Shown: piece by piece, positions 6,865 through 14,185 of the stretch
Numbering within the stretch: position 1 is the stretch's first letter
Layout: each line of letters begins with the position of its first letter
DNA from: DATKCN01 sp035513175
GTDB taxonomy: Bacteria; Chloroflexota; Chloroflexia; Thermomicrobiales; CFX8
Reading direction: 5' to 3'
Length of the DNA: 31,275 bases
Assembly (NCBI GenBank): GCA_035513175.1
Contig: DATKCN010000150.1
Coordinates: 1-31,275, forward strand
The notes under the pieces: model-generated
Seen by the model: the letters and a program-made list of their open reading frames with translations, nothing else
What the model was told of the DNA's origin: nothing
The model's database searches: none
Translations under genes and position numbers: made by a program

Positions 6865-7900
6865 GCACGTCTACTTGACGGAGAAGGCGCCGGCGAGGTC
6901 GATCAAGCAACGGATCGCGATCTCACTGGCCTGGACGTTCAGCAATATCACGCGTGTGACGCCGCTGCGAGTCGGATACATGATCTCCGATCGAGTAGGC
7001 GACCTGCTGTACTGGCGCTCGCGGCGTTACCGGCTAAACGTGATCGACAATCTGCGACACGTCTACGGCGCAGGTATCGGCGAACTGCAACTGCGCAGGC
7101 AGGCGCGGAGGGTATTTCGAACGTCAGCCAGGAACTTCTGGGACCTGTGTCGCGTTCCGCATCTTGACCGCGACGAGTTCCTGGCCAATATCCGCCTCCC
7201 GGTGAACGATTGGTCGCTGCTCGACAGGATCAAGGCGAACGGAACCGGGGGCATCATCGTAACCGGGCACATTGGCGCGTTCGATGTCGTCGGCCAGTCG
7301 CTGTTCATCAGGGGTTACCATCCGTACGTGCTGACATCTCCGACCGTCGGAGAATTCGTCTATGCCGGCGTGAACTATCTGCGATTGAGTCACGGCGCGC
7401 CGCTGGAGGACATTTCGCCGGCGGCGATTCGCAGGATGATGCGCGTGCTGCGCAACGGCGGCTTCGTGGGCTTCGTCGCCGATCGTGATTTCACCGACAG
7501 CGGCGAGATCGTCGAATTCTTTGGTGTCGAGACAACGCTGCCGACGGGGCCGATCAAGATGGCGCGAGCAACGGGGACGCCGATCATCGCGGTGTTCGCG
7601 ATGCGCGAAGAGGAAAACGGCAAAGGGCATCATTACGCCTTCCACATTCACGATCCGATTTACGTCGCGCGCACGGACGACATGACCCACGATGTCGCAC
7701 TGGGGATGCAACAGCTGTTTGCTGTCTTCGAGGAGAACCTCGTAAGGGCGCCGGAACAGTGGGTCATGTTTCAGCGCGTGTGGGCGGATGATGTTCCGCG
7801 CCGCGCGAGAAAGAGCCCCCGGCGATCGGTCAGGACACGCGTGGCGGATGTCGACGAGCCGCTCGATCCCTCGCTGCTCGCATCGGAAAACGCGGGCTGA
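6851..7900 (+). CDS. Lysophospholipid/glycolipid acyltransferase of the HtrB/LpxL-PatA family
   Basis: About 349 residues. The catalytic H-x4-D motif is GHIGAFD (H140, D145), followed by family-typical stretches: VGFVADRDFTDSGEIVEFFG, LPTGPIKMARATGTPIIAVF and the closing PEQWVMFQRVW. These enzymes transfer a fatty acyl chain to a membrane glycolipid: lipid A in Gram-negatives, phosphatidylinositol mannoside in mycobacteria. The start is the GTG at 6851 inside the end of the phosphatidyltransferase gene, with GGAG eight bases upstream; the overlap implies translational coupling. The linkage favours a lipid-inositol or similar acceptor, but this is inference. The C-terminal 35 residues are Arg-rich and not conserved. 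Confidence 0.87.
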   Translation: MSRRRHVYLTEKAPARSIKQRIAISLAWTFSNITRVTPLRVGYMISDRVGDLLYWRSRRYRLNVIDNLRHVYGAGIGELQLRRQARRVFRTSARNFWDLCRVPHLDRDEFLANIRLPVNDWSLLDRIKANGTGGIIVTGHIGAFDVVGQSLFIRGYHPYVLTSPTVGEFVYAGVNYLRLSHGAPLEDISPAAIRRMMRVLRNGGFVGFVADRDFTDSGEIVEFFGVETTLPTGPIKMARATGTPIIAVFAMREEENGKGHHYAFHIHDPIYVARTDDMTHDVALGMQQLFAVFEENLVRAPEQWVMFQRVWADDVPRRARKSPRRSVRTRVADVDEPLDPSLLASENAG

Positions 7901-7954
7901 TCAGGCGCCCGGTAATCGAAACGTCACGCGGCACGCCCGCTATCTCGCGCGCGG

Positions 7955-8446
7955 CTATCGATAGTTGACGAACTGCAACGCGACGGGGTAGTCGGCTTCG
8001 CGCAGCGCCTGGATCACGGCCTGGAGGTCGTCGCGGTTCTTGCCGGAGACGCGCACGACATCGCCCTGGATCTGGGGGCTGACCTTCTTGAACTCGGCGC
8101 GGATGCGCTTCGACAGCTCCTTGGCGAGCTCCTCGTTGATGCCTTGGCGGAGCCGGACCGTCTGGCGCACGCGCCCGCCGCTGGCGTTCTCCGGTTCCTG
8201 GTAGTCGAGGATCTTAAGCGACAGGCTCCGGCGCAGAACCTTGCTTTCGAGAATATCGCGGACGGCGCGCAGCGTCATGTCGCTATCGGTGTTGATGACG
8301 AGCTGGTCGGCTGTCTGCTCGATCGTGGACCGCGTGTCCTTCAGGTCATAGCGTGTCCCGACATCGCGCATGGTCTGATCGACTGCGTTGCGCATCTCCT
8401 GCTGGTCGAACTTCGAAACGATGTCAAATGAGTTTTGAGACGCCAT
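7955..8446 (-). CDS. yajQ: YajQ-family nucleotide-binding protein
   Basis: 163 residues, the full family length. It begins MASQNSFDIVSKFDQQEMRN and shows the hallmark DVGTRYDLKDTRS, SKVLRRSLSLKIL, VRLRQGINEELAKELSKRIR and the end DYPVALQFVNYR. YajQ is a small two-domain cytosolic protein; some members bind cyclic di-GMP or other nucleotides and act with transcription regulators. The ATG at 8446 is preceded by GGAAGGGG. A promoter at 8507-8479 gives a leader of about 26 bases. The gene converges with the acyltransferase gene and is divergent from the SelW-like gene. Nothing is missing. Confidence 0.96.
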   Translation of the reverse strand: MASQNSFDIVSKFDQQEMRNAVDQTMRDVGTRYDLKDTRSTIEQTADQLVINTDSDMTLRAVRDILESKVLRRSLSLKILDYQEPENASGGRVRQTVRLRQGINEELAKELSKRIRAEFKKVSPQIQGDVVRVSGKNRDDLQAVIQALREADYPVALQFVNYR

Positions 8447-8478
8447 TGCTGCTGTTACCCCTTCCTGTCACTCGCGCA

Positions 8479-8507
8479 AGGATAGGCGAGCCCGGCGCGA
8501 CTGGCAA
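8479..8507 (-). promoter_or_regulatory. Promoter of yajQ
   Basis: Minus strand TTGCCA (8507-8502), 17-bp spacer, TATCCT (8484-8479). The same -35 hexamer and spacing occur upstream of the LLM oxidoreductase gene. Confidence 0.6.
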
Positions 8508-8607
8508 ATCAGGCAGGGCGGGAATGTAAGCGGCGCCGGACGTGCTGTAGGAAGCGTAACGTGCGACGCGCGGCGTGTGTGCCGCAGCATACGAGAGGGG
8601 ATGGCTG

Positions 8608-8850
8608 ATGGACGACAAGCGGACGCTGTCGATCGAATACTGCACCTCGTGAGGATACCTCGCAAAGGCCGCCAGTTTGGCGGAGGACATCCTGCACGAC
8701 CACGCGGAGAAGATCAGCGCATTGACGCTGATTCCGAGCAGCGGAGGCGTGTACGAGATCATGTTGGGGGATGCGCTGATCTTCTCCAAGAAGGCCACGG
8801 GGAGCTTTCCGGAGCCGTTGGACATCAAGCGCAAGGTCAAGGCCGCCTGA
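8608..8850 (+). CDS. SelW/Rdx-family selenoprotein (UGA read as selenocysteine)
   Basis: 80 residues when the TGA at 8650-8652 is read as Sec. The protein starts MDDKRTLSIEYCTSUGYLAK, so Sec takes the second redox position of the CxxU/CxxC motif of the Rdx (SelW/SelT/SelH) thioredoxin-like family. Downstream, all family hallmarks follow in frame: GGVYEIMLGDALIFSKK and TGSFPEP, then a TGA at 8848. SelW-like proteins are small thiol oxidoreductases. The ATG at 8608 has AGAGGGG seven bases before it. A SECIS-like hairpin follows the UGA, and a 10-bp terminator hairpin ends the gene. Alternatives are a point-mutated CxxC gene or a sequencing error. Selenocysteine machinery (selA, selB, selC, selD) is not in this window, so decoding is inferred. 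Confidence 0.85.
8653..8692 (+). promoter_or_regulatory. Bacterial SECIS-like hairpin inside the SelW-like gene
   Basis: Directly after the UGA, CCGCC (8669-8673) pairs with GGCGG (8679-8683) around the loop AGTTT. Below, CCT (8658-8660) pairs with AGG (8684-8686) and GGAT (8653-8656) with ATCC (8689-8692), leaving a 5' bulge. The apical loop starts 21 bases after the UGA and has G as its second base followed by U, as expected of bacterial SECIS elements bound by SelB. The fold was made by hand. Confidence 0.7.
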
Positions 8851-8874
8851 CCTTAATCGAACAGAGATAGATAA

Positions 8875-8900
8875 CGAGCGCCGGAGCGATCCGGCGCTCG
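8875..8900 (+). terminator. Terminator hairpin of the SelW-like gene
   Basis: CGAGCGCCGG (8875-8884) and CCGGCGCTCG (8891-8900) form a perfect 10-bp stem with a six-base loop, 24 bases after the stop. Only a short TTT at 8905-8907 follows. Its position supports a discrete transcript ending here. Confidence 0.6.
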
Positions 8901-9019
8901 ACGTGTTTCCGGGTGCTCTGAACGTCGCTCCGACCGATGCAGCCGCGTCCCCGGCCCGCTCAGCCCCCTGGGAACAGGGGAACCGGTCAGATGAGAGTGG
9001 TTCGGAGGGCGACCGGTTA

Positions 9020-9048
9020 TTGCCACGGTGTCAGGATAGGGCGATACT
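9020..9048 (+). promoter_or_regulatory. Promoter of the LLM oxidoreductase gene
   Basis: TTGCCA (9020-9025), 17-bp spacer, GATACT (9043-9048). It supports a start at 9096 rather than the far upstream ATG of the open frame at 8937. Confidence 0.55.
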
Positions 9049-9095
9049 GGACCGGCGATCATGCGCCGAACCGCGGGGGCAGGGAGAGGCTGACA

Positions 9096-10010
9096 ATGGC
9101 ACGTCCGCTCAAGGTTGGGTTTATTCTTCCGCAGATCGAGGGGCGGACGTCCGGCACAACGCCGAGGTGGTCCGACATCCTGGCGATGGCGAAGCGATCG
9201 GAAGAGGTCGGCTTTGACTCGCTCTGGCTGGTCGACCACCTGCTGTATCAGTTCGGAGAGAACGATCCCCCGCGGGGGATCTGGGAGTGCTGGTCGCTGT
9301 TGTCGGCGCTGGCGGCGGTGACGACGAAAGCGGAGCTGGGCACGCTGGTCGTGTGCACCGGGTTCCGCAGCCCGGCGCTGCTGGCCAAGATGGCGGACAC
9401 TGTCGACGAGATCTGCGACGGGCGGCTGATTCTCGGGCTGGGCGCGGGGTACTTCGAGCGGGAGTATCGCGCCTTCGGGTTCCCGTACGACCATCGGGTG
9501 AGCCGGTTCGAGGAGGCGTTGACGATCATCAGCACGCTGCTGAAGACCGGGGAAATCGACTTCGAGGGGACCTACTACTCGGCGCGCGCATGCGAGCTGC
9601 GGCCGCGCGGACCACGGCCGGAAGGGCTGCCGATCCTGATCGGGACCCGCGGCGAACGCATGTTGCGGCTGACGGCAAAGCATGCCGACGCGTGGAACGG
9701 CTGGCTCGTGCGCGGGCAGAACGGGCCGGATGCGATACCGCCGTTGCGCGATCTCGTGGACACGGCCTGTCAGGACGTCGGGCGGGACCCGGCGACGCTC
9801 GCGCGGACGGCGACGGTGATGGTGGATGCTGGCGGCGAGCAGCGCCCATCCGGGACCGGTCCGATCGTGGGGACGGCGGACGAGGTTGCTGACGTGTTCC
9901 GACAGTTCGCCCGGGAAGGGATCACGCACATTCAGGTGGCGTCCCGCGCGCCGAGCATGGCGACAGTCGAGTCGCTGGCGCCGGTGCTGGAGGCGCTCGA
10001 CCGAGGGTAG
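9096..10010 (+). CDS. LLM-class (luciferase-like) F420/flavin-dependent oxidoreductase
   Basis: About 304 residues of a luciferase-like TIM barrel. Visible hallmarks are KVGFILPQIEG, AKRSEEVGFDSLWLVDHLL, GTLVVCTGFRSPALLAKMADTVDEI, GRLILGLGAGYFEREYRAFG and LPILIGTRGERMLRLTAKHADAWN. Families of this type use reduced F420 or FMN; the sequence alone does not settle which. The substrate is unknown. The start ATG has GAGAGG six bases upstream and lies 48 bases after the promoter's -10. The frame is open back to 8937, but those codons are Arg/Pro-rich and non-coding in character. It is transcribed alone and converges with the DedA-type gene 32 bases on. Confidence 0.9.
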   Translation: MARPLKVGFILPQIEGRTSGTTPRWSDILAMAKRSEEVGFDSLWLVDHLLYQFGENDPPRGIWECWSLLSALAAVTTKAELGTLVVCTGFRSPALLAKMADTVDEICDGRLILGLGAGYFEREYRAFGFPYDHRVSRFEEALTIISTLLKTGEIDFEGTYYSARACELRPRGPRPEGLPILIGTRGERMLRLTAKHADAWNGWLVRGQNGPDAIPPLRDLVDTACQDVGRDPATLARTATVMVDAGGEQRPSGTGPIVGTADEVADVFRQFAREGITHIQVASRAPSMATVESLAPVLEALDRG

Positions 10011-10042
10011 GCGCCGCGCGACACACGGCGTCGATTAGGCGA

Positions 10043-10711
10043 TCAATCGAGCGCTGGCGCGTCGGTTTGCTGTATCATGCCCCGCTCGCGGCGGGCGAGG
10101 TAGCGGCCGCCGTATTTGATGACGATGAATCCAACCACCAGCAGCACGAGGAACGCGACGGTGAAGTAGTTGAAGTACTCATCGATCGCGCGGCGGATCG
10201 ACGCGCCGAAAAAGGTGATTAACAGCCCGACGAGGAAGAAGCGGCCAGCCCGGCCAAGCAGCGAGGCGAGCATGAAGCGTCCGAAGTGCAGGTCGGCGAT
10301 GCCGGCGGTGATCGTGAAAACCTTGTATGGAAGCGGGGTAAAGGCCGCCGCGCCGACGGCCCACACATCGTAGCGGCGATACATCGCTTCGGCGACGCGG
10401 ATCTTTTCCTCCTTGAAAATACGGAGCGCGAGCGGGCGGCCCCCGCGTTTGCCGATGTAATAGCCGAACGCGGCTCCGAGGATGGAGCCGGTCGTGCAGA
10501 TAGCGGCGAAGAGCAGCGCGAACTCCGGCTTGCCGACGCCCATCGCGATGAGGAGTGGGTCAGGTGGAATGGGGAAGAAGCTGGATTCCCAGAACGAGAA
10601 GACGAACAGCGCCACCGGGGCCCAAGCCGACTCAGACCAGGCCAGCATCCAGTCAGACAACGCGTGTCCCTGATCGAGCAGCCAGGACACCGCGTCAACG
10701 AACGATCCCAA
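10043..10711 (-). CDS. DedA/YqaA-type membrane protein (VTT domain)
   Basis: About 222 residues with several membrane segments. Family features are ESSFFPIPPDPLLIAMG near the first membrane hairpin, GSILGAAFGYYIGKRGG, and FTPLPYKVFTITAGIADLHFGRF. DedA proteins are implicated in lipid flipping (undecaprenyl phosphate or phosphatidylethanolamine) and membrane homeostasis. The frame is open far upstream. A TTG at 10711 has GGGGAG nine bases before it, while the ATG at 10777 has no ribosome site and lies only about ten bases from a TAGACT -10, so I prefer the TTG. It is divergent from the lipoprotein gene. Which lipid it handles is unknown. Confidence 0.85.
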   Translation of the reverse strand: MGSFVDAVSWLLDQGHALSDWMLAWSESAWAPVALFVFSFWESSFFPIPPDPLLIAMGVGKPEFALLFAAICTTGSILGAAFGYYIGKRGGRPLALRIFKEEKIRVAEAMYRRYDVWAVGAAAFTPLPYKVFTITAGIADLHFGRFMLASLLGRAGRFFLVGLLITFFGASIRRAIDEYFNYFTVAFLVLLVVGFIVIKYGGRYLARRERGMIQQTDAPALD

Positions 10712-10787
10712 GATGAACAACTCCCCGACGTGAATGATCGTGGACGAACGGATCTGCGATGACAGGCCGACCGTCATGAGCGAGCGA

Positions 10788-10816
10788 AGTCTATCAGAGC
10801 GGCCCGGCCCGCTGAA
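10788..10816 (-). promoter_or_regulatory. Candidate promoter of the DedA-type gene
   Basis: Minus strand TTCAGC (10816-10811), 17 bp, TAGACT (10793-10788). It overlaps the oppositely directed promoter of the lipoprotein gene, so the two may compete. The -35 is weak. Confidence 0.35.
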
Positions 10817-10840
10817 CCGGCGCGCCGTGTGGTGTAGCAT
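10812..10840 (+). promoter_or_regulatory. Candidate promoter of the lipoprotein gene, possibly leaderless
   Basis: TAGCAT at 10835-10840 with a weak CTGAAC (10812-10817) 17 bp upstream. Transcription would begin near 10846, at the start codons GTG-ATG-ATG (10845-10853), which suggests a leaderless mRNA. Confidence 0.35.
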
Positions 10841-10847
10841 TCGAGTG

Positions 10848-11996
10848 ATGATGTGCCAGTGTGTCAAACATTTGCGTGTTGCCGTGGGCCTGCTCCTCAT
10901 TGGGAGCGTGCTGGCATGTAGCGGACCGGACGCAACGCGCTCGACCAGCACAAGGCCAACTCCTACCGGCGCCACAAGCCCGATGGCCACCCCGGCGAAC
11001 GATCTGACGCCGACACCGAGCACGGCGCCGGGCAGCGATCCAGCGGCGACGCTGGCGTCCACTCCGGCCGTCCCGACCGAGACGCCTGGCGTCGCGCCCG
11101 TGGCTACCGACACGCCGCCCGTCCCTACGGCGACGGAGACCGCAACTGTCGCTCCGACGCCGACGCCGACGCCGACGCCGACGACAACGGTGTTCATCGA
11201 ACCGTCCGAGGCGGTGCTGCCCGGGCATCGCGTGATTGCCTACTACGGTCACCCCAACTCGTCGGCGATGGGCATTCTTGGTGAGTTCGACAAGGACGAG
11301 GTGCTAGGGCTGCTGCGTGAGCAGGCAGCCGAATTCCATGCGGCGGACCCGGATACTCCGATCGTGCTGGCGTTCGAGCTGATCGCGACGGTGGCGCAGC
11401 CGTGGCCGATGGATGACGGCACGTACGTGGCATATACCGGCGACGAGATCATCGGCGAATTCGTCGAATTCGTGACGGCGAACGACATGATCCTGATTCT
11501 GGACCTCCAGATCGGCCACGACACGATCCCGAACCAGATCAACCTGATCCGACACTGGCTGGAGCACCCGCGGGTGCACGTCGCGCTCGACCCGGAATTT
11601 TCGACGGGGGCAAACGAGACGGTTCCGGTTGACCGGATTCCGGGTGAATTCATCGGCGAGGCGGACGGACGCGACATCCAGATTGCGATGGAGATGCTGG
11701 CGGCGATCGTCGCCGAGCACAATCTCCCGGGGAAGATTCTCATGGTGCATCAGTTCGAGCGCGAGATGATTTACAACAAGGAAGCGATCACGCCCGTGCC
11801 GGGAGTGTCCTTCGTGCTCGACATGGACGGCTTTGGCAGCCCGGAGGCGAAGCTGGCCAACTACGACATCTTCGTAAGAGACGAGCTGATCCAGTACGGC
11901 GGCATCAAGATGTTCTACCGGCAGGACGACCCGGTGCTGACGCCGGACATCATCGTCAACCTCGACCCCCCGCCGTTGGTCGTGATCTACCAGTAA
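10848..11996 (+). CDS. Lipoprotein with Pro/Thr linker and a probable barrel-like domain, function unknown
   Basis: 382 residues. A signal peptide ends in a lipobox with the cysteine at residue 24 (LLLIGSVLAC), predicting lipidation and surface exposure. Residues about 30-120 are a Thr/Pro/Ala-rich linker ending in PTPTPTPT. The remaining 260 residues form a compact domain with alternating strands and helices (HRVIAYYGHPNSSAMGILG, MILILDLQIGHDTIPNQI, HVALDPEFSTG, KILMVHQFER, VSFVLDMDGFG). This looks like a TIM barrel, and Asp/Glu/His residues at strand ends could be catalytic. I do not recognise a named family. The start could be GTG 10845, ATG 10848 or ATG 10851; no Shine-Dalgarno is evident. 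Confidence 0.85.
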   Translation: MMCQCVKHLRVAVGLLLIGSVLACSGPDATRSTSTRPTPTGATSPMATPANDLTPTPSTAPGSDPAATLASTPAVPTETPGVAPVATDTPPVPTATETATVAPTPTPTPTPTTTVFIEPSEAVLPGHRVIAYYGHPNSSAMGILGEFDKDEVLGLLREQAAEFHAADPDTPIVLAFELIATVAQPWPMDDGTYVAYTGDEIIGEFVEFVTANDMILILDLQIGHDTIPNQINLIRHWLEHPRVHVALDPEFSTGANETVPVDRIPGEFIGEADGRDIQIAMEMLAAIVAEHNLPGKILMVHQFEREMIYNKEAITPVPGVSFVLDMDGFGSPEAKLANYDIFVRDELIQYGGIKMFYRQDDPVLTPDIIVNLDPPPLVVIYQ

Positions 11997-12329
11997 TCCC
12001 CATTCACGCTGTCGACGGCATGAACAAAGACGTTGCAAAGCAATGGAAGGAGATCCGCCCGAGGGCCGCAGCGACGGCCGCCCGGCAAAGGACGACAAAT
12101 GCATGTGAGGGTTGAAGGAATTCCTTCATTCCGTCATTCCGTCAAATGCGGGGGCGTTGCGGCTGGCGTTCGCGATATTGATCTGCAGTTGCAGGGGTGA
12201 CGAGTGCCGCCCGACCAGCGGCTCCTCGGTGGATTCGCGGAGACCGGCAGCCCGTCAAGCTGAACATTGTAGTGACTTAGGCTGGCGAGCGTCACTGTTA
12301 CGATACCGTCCGAAGCGAAAGGATCGGAC
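11997..12329 (+). other. Intergenic stretch upstream of the dipeptidase gene
   Basis: 333 bases without a convincing gene. The stretch holds a 16-bp palindrome with adjoining tandem octamers (12113-12142). A possible -10, TACGAT (12299-12304), lies before the dipeptidase gene. Short open frames (for example 12140-12199 with a TGA) have no recognisable domain. Confidence 0.45.
12113..12142. repeat. 16-bp perfect palindrome followed by two tandem octamers
   Basis: TGAAGGAATTCCTTCA (12113-12128) is a perfect palindrome. CATTCCGT occurs twice in tandem at 12127-12134 and 12135-12142, the first copy sharing two bases with the palindrome. It may be a protein-binding site or a small repeat; its function is unknown. 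Confidence 0.5.
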
Positions 12330-13424
12330 GTGGCGGACAACGAGCGGGCGGAACGGCTGCACCGGCAGGCGCTGGTAATCGACGGGCATTCCGACATCCT
12401 GTTGCCGGTGGTGAACGGCATAACGACTCTCGATCAGCCGTTCGGCGCCGAACAACTCGAACGCTGGCAGGTCGTCGCGGAGCAGACCCCGGCGCCATTG
12501 CGAATGAGCGACGTGCCGTACGATCTGGACCCGGTGGCGCTGCACATCGCGCCCGCAGGACAGTACGAGCTGCCGCTGCTGGAGCACGGGGGCGTGACGG
12601 CTCAGTGCGTGTCGATCTTCCTGCCGGAGAACCGGCTGAATGAGGCGCTGGAGACGGCGCTCGAGATGGTGGCAGCCCTGCATCGCGCGGTCGAGGCGAA
12701 CGCCGACCGCTGCCTGCTGGCGACGTGCATGGAGGACATCCGGAGCGCCAAGCGAGAAGGAAAGGTCGCGTACGTCCTGACGATGGAGGGGGCTGAGCCG
12801 TTCGGCGCGCGGCTCGATCTGATCGACATCTTCCACCGCCTCGGGCTGCGCATGACGACGCTGACGCACAGCCGCCGGAATCTGCTGGCGGACGGCACGC
12901 AGCTCGGCATCGAGACGGGCGGGCTGACGAGCCTCGGGAAGCGGGCGGTGGAGCGCTGCGTCGAGCTGGGGATCGTCGTGGACACTGCGCATCTTGCGGA
13001 CCGCGGATTCTGGGACCTGGTTGAGCTCATCGATGGCCCGCTTCTCTGTTCCCACACGAGCGTGCTGACGCCGTCGCCAGGCTACCGGGCGCCTTGGGAT
13101 GAGCTGAACGCGACATACGGCATGTCAAAAGCAGAGGCGATCGCCAGCAAGGGCGGTCTGATCGGGGTCGTGTTCTGGAGCATGGAGGACACCGCGAATC
13201 TCGTGCGGGAGATAAACGCTATTATCGAGCAGGTTGGGGCGGATCATGTGGGGCTCGGGACGGACTTCTTCGGTTTCCGCGACGCGCCGCGGGACCTGCG
13301 CCACATCGGTGAGCTGCCCGCGCTGACTCGAGCGCTGGTCGACGCTGGCCATGACGATGAGACGATTCTGAAGGTGCTGGGCGGGAACTACGCGCGCGTC
13401 TTCGAGCAGGTGTGGGGTAGGTGA
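12330..13424 (+). CDS. Membrane dipeptidase (peptidase family M19)
   Basis: 364 residues, the normal size of renal-dipeptidase-like zinc enzymes, which cleave dipeptides including those with D-residues. Metal ligands and conserved motifs are in order: VIDGHSDIL (H20, D22), LTMEGAEPFG (bridging Glu), LTHSRRN, IVVDTAHLADRG and LLCSHTSV (two His), and HVGLGTDFFGF (Asp). It ends VLGGNYARVFEQVWG, typical of the family. The GTG start at 12330 is preceded by AAGGA six bases away. No signal peptide is present, so the enzyme is probably cytosolic despite the family name. It stands alone in the plus direction, before the deformylase gene. Confidence 0.94.
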   Translation: MADNERAERLHRQALVIDGHSDILLPVVNGITTLDQPFGAEQLERWQVVAEQTPAPLRMSDVPYDLDPVALHIAPAGQYELPLLEHGGVTAQCVSIFLPENRLNEALETALEMVAALHRAVEANADRCLLATCMEDIRSAKREGKVAYVLTMEGAEPFGARLDLIDIFHRLGLRMTTLTHSRRNLLADGTQLGIETGGLTSLGKRAVERCVELGIVVDTAHLADRGFWDLVELIDGPLLCSHTSVLTPSPGYRAPWDELNATYGMSKAEAIASKGGLIGVVFWSMEDTANLVREINAIIEQVGADHVGLGTDFFGFRDAPRDLRHIGELPALTRALVDAGHDDETILKVLGGNYARVFEQVWGR

Positions 13425-13654
13425 GCGGCAGCGGCTGGCGCCCGACAACCGGCGCAGACAGGACCCCTCCTGCAGCCAGACGGTGAACGCGAAGACTGCG
13501 CCGTTGTCCGGCGTGACTCTGATCCCGAAGCTTGAGCTGACGGAGTTTATGCCTGGGTCGCGCGGTTTAAGATTGTTGCTACTCGACGATACGTGGAGGC
13601 GGCTTGCGCCGGCTGCGGTGCTCCAGGCGTCGCACACAAGGCGGGAGGACCAAC

Positions 13655-14185
13655 GTGGGGGTCCGCGAGGTATTGCAGCTCGGCAATCCACTGCTGCGTG
13701 AGGTCTGCGCGCCGGTGTCCGACCCGGCAGCGCCCGAGGTCGCGGCGGTGTTGGCCGATCTGCGCGACACCCTCGCGCACTGGAAGATGACGACGACCTA
13801 CGGGCGGGGCATCACCGCGCCGCAGATCGGGGTGCTCCAGCGCATCGTCTTCATGAACGTCGATGGGCACAGTCCGTGGCCGCTGGTCAATCCTGAGATT
13901 GTCGCGGCCAGCGATGAGACGCAGGTTGTCTGGGACGCCTGCCTCTCGTTCCTTTCGATCTTCTTCCAGGTGCGACGACACTGCTGGGTAACGGTGCGCT
14001 ATCAGGACTCGGACGGGTCGTGGCACGAGCTGTGTGCAGAGGGCGACCTGTCCGAGTTGCTGCAGCACGAGATCGACCACCTCGACGGCATCCTGGCGCT
14101 CGATCGGCTGACCGACGTGCGCACGATCACCGCCCGCCAGGAGTTCGAGCGCCGCCACCGCGGCGACAGCCCGTACGCGCGTTGA
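13655..14185 (+). CDS. def: Peptide deformylase
   Basis: 176 residues. It removes the formyl group from new proteins. The three family motifs are present: GRGITAPQIG (G-x-G-x-x-A-P-Q), DACLS in place of the usual EGCLS (the metal-binding Cys is kept), and QHEIDHLDGIL (H-E-x-x-H). The GTG start at 13655 has GGGAGG six bases before it; upstream codons are not protein-like. About 230 bases separate it from the dipeptidase gene, with no clear gene between. It converges with the macro-domain gene; the 112-base gap includes a 12-bp palindrome, CTGTCATGACAG (14199-14210). The variant second motif suggests a divergent subfamily, perhaps one of several copies. Confidence 0.88.
   Translation: MGVREVLQLGNPLLREVCAPVSDPAAPEVAAVLADLRDTLAHWKMTTTYGRGITAPQIGVLQRIVFMNVDGHSPWPLVNPEIVAASDETQVVWDACLSFLSIFFQVRRHCWVTVRYQDSDGSWHELCAEGDLSELLQHEIDHLDGILALDRLTDVRTITARQEFERRHRGDSPYAR

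Noticed and set aside
8608..8850. SelW-like gene as a simple pseudogene
   Set aside because: Apart from the UGA at the exact redox position, the gene is intact with ribosome site, family motifs, hairpin after the UGA and terminator; decay would not spare all of these.
8577..8870. Uninterrupted 97-residue frame over the SelW-like gene
   Set aside because: Its translation is Arg/Gly/Gln-rich with no motif; the neighbouring frame with UGA gives clear SelW family signatures over the same bases.
10043..11197. Extended 384-residue version of the DedA-type protein
   Set aside because: The extra N-terminus is the antisense of the lipoprotein's Pro/Thr repeat region (Val/Gly repeats) and is not protein-like.
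12140..12260. Possible second UGA-containing gene or a dioxygenase relic upstream of the dipeptidase
   Set aside because: The frame around the TGA gives no recognisable family and no SECIS-like stem; similarity to any enzyme was too vague.
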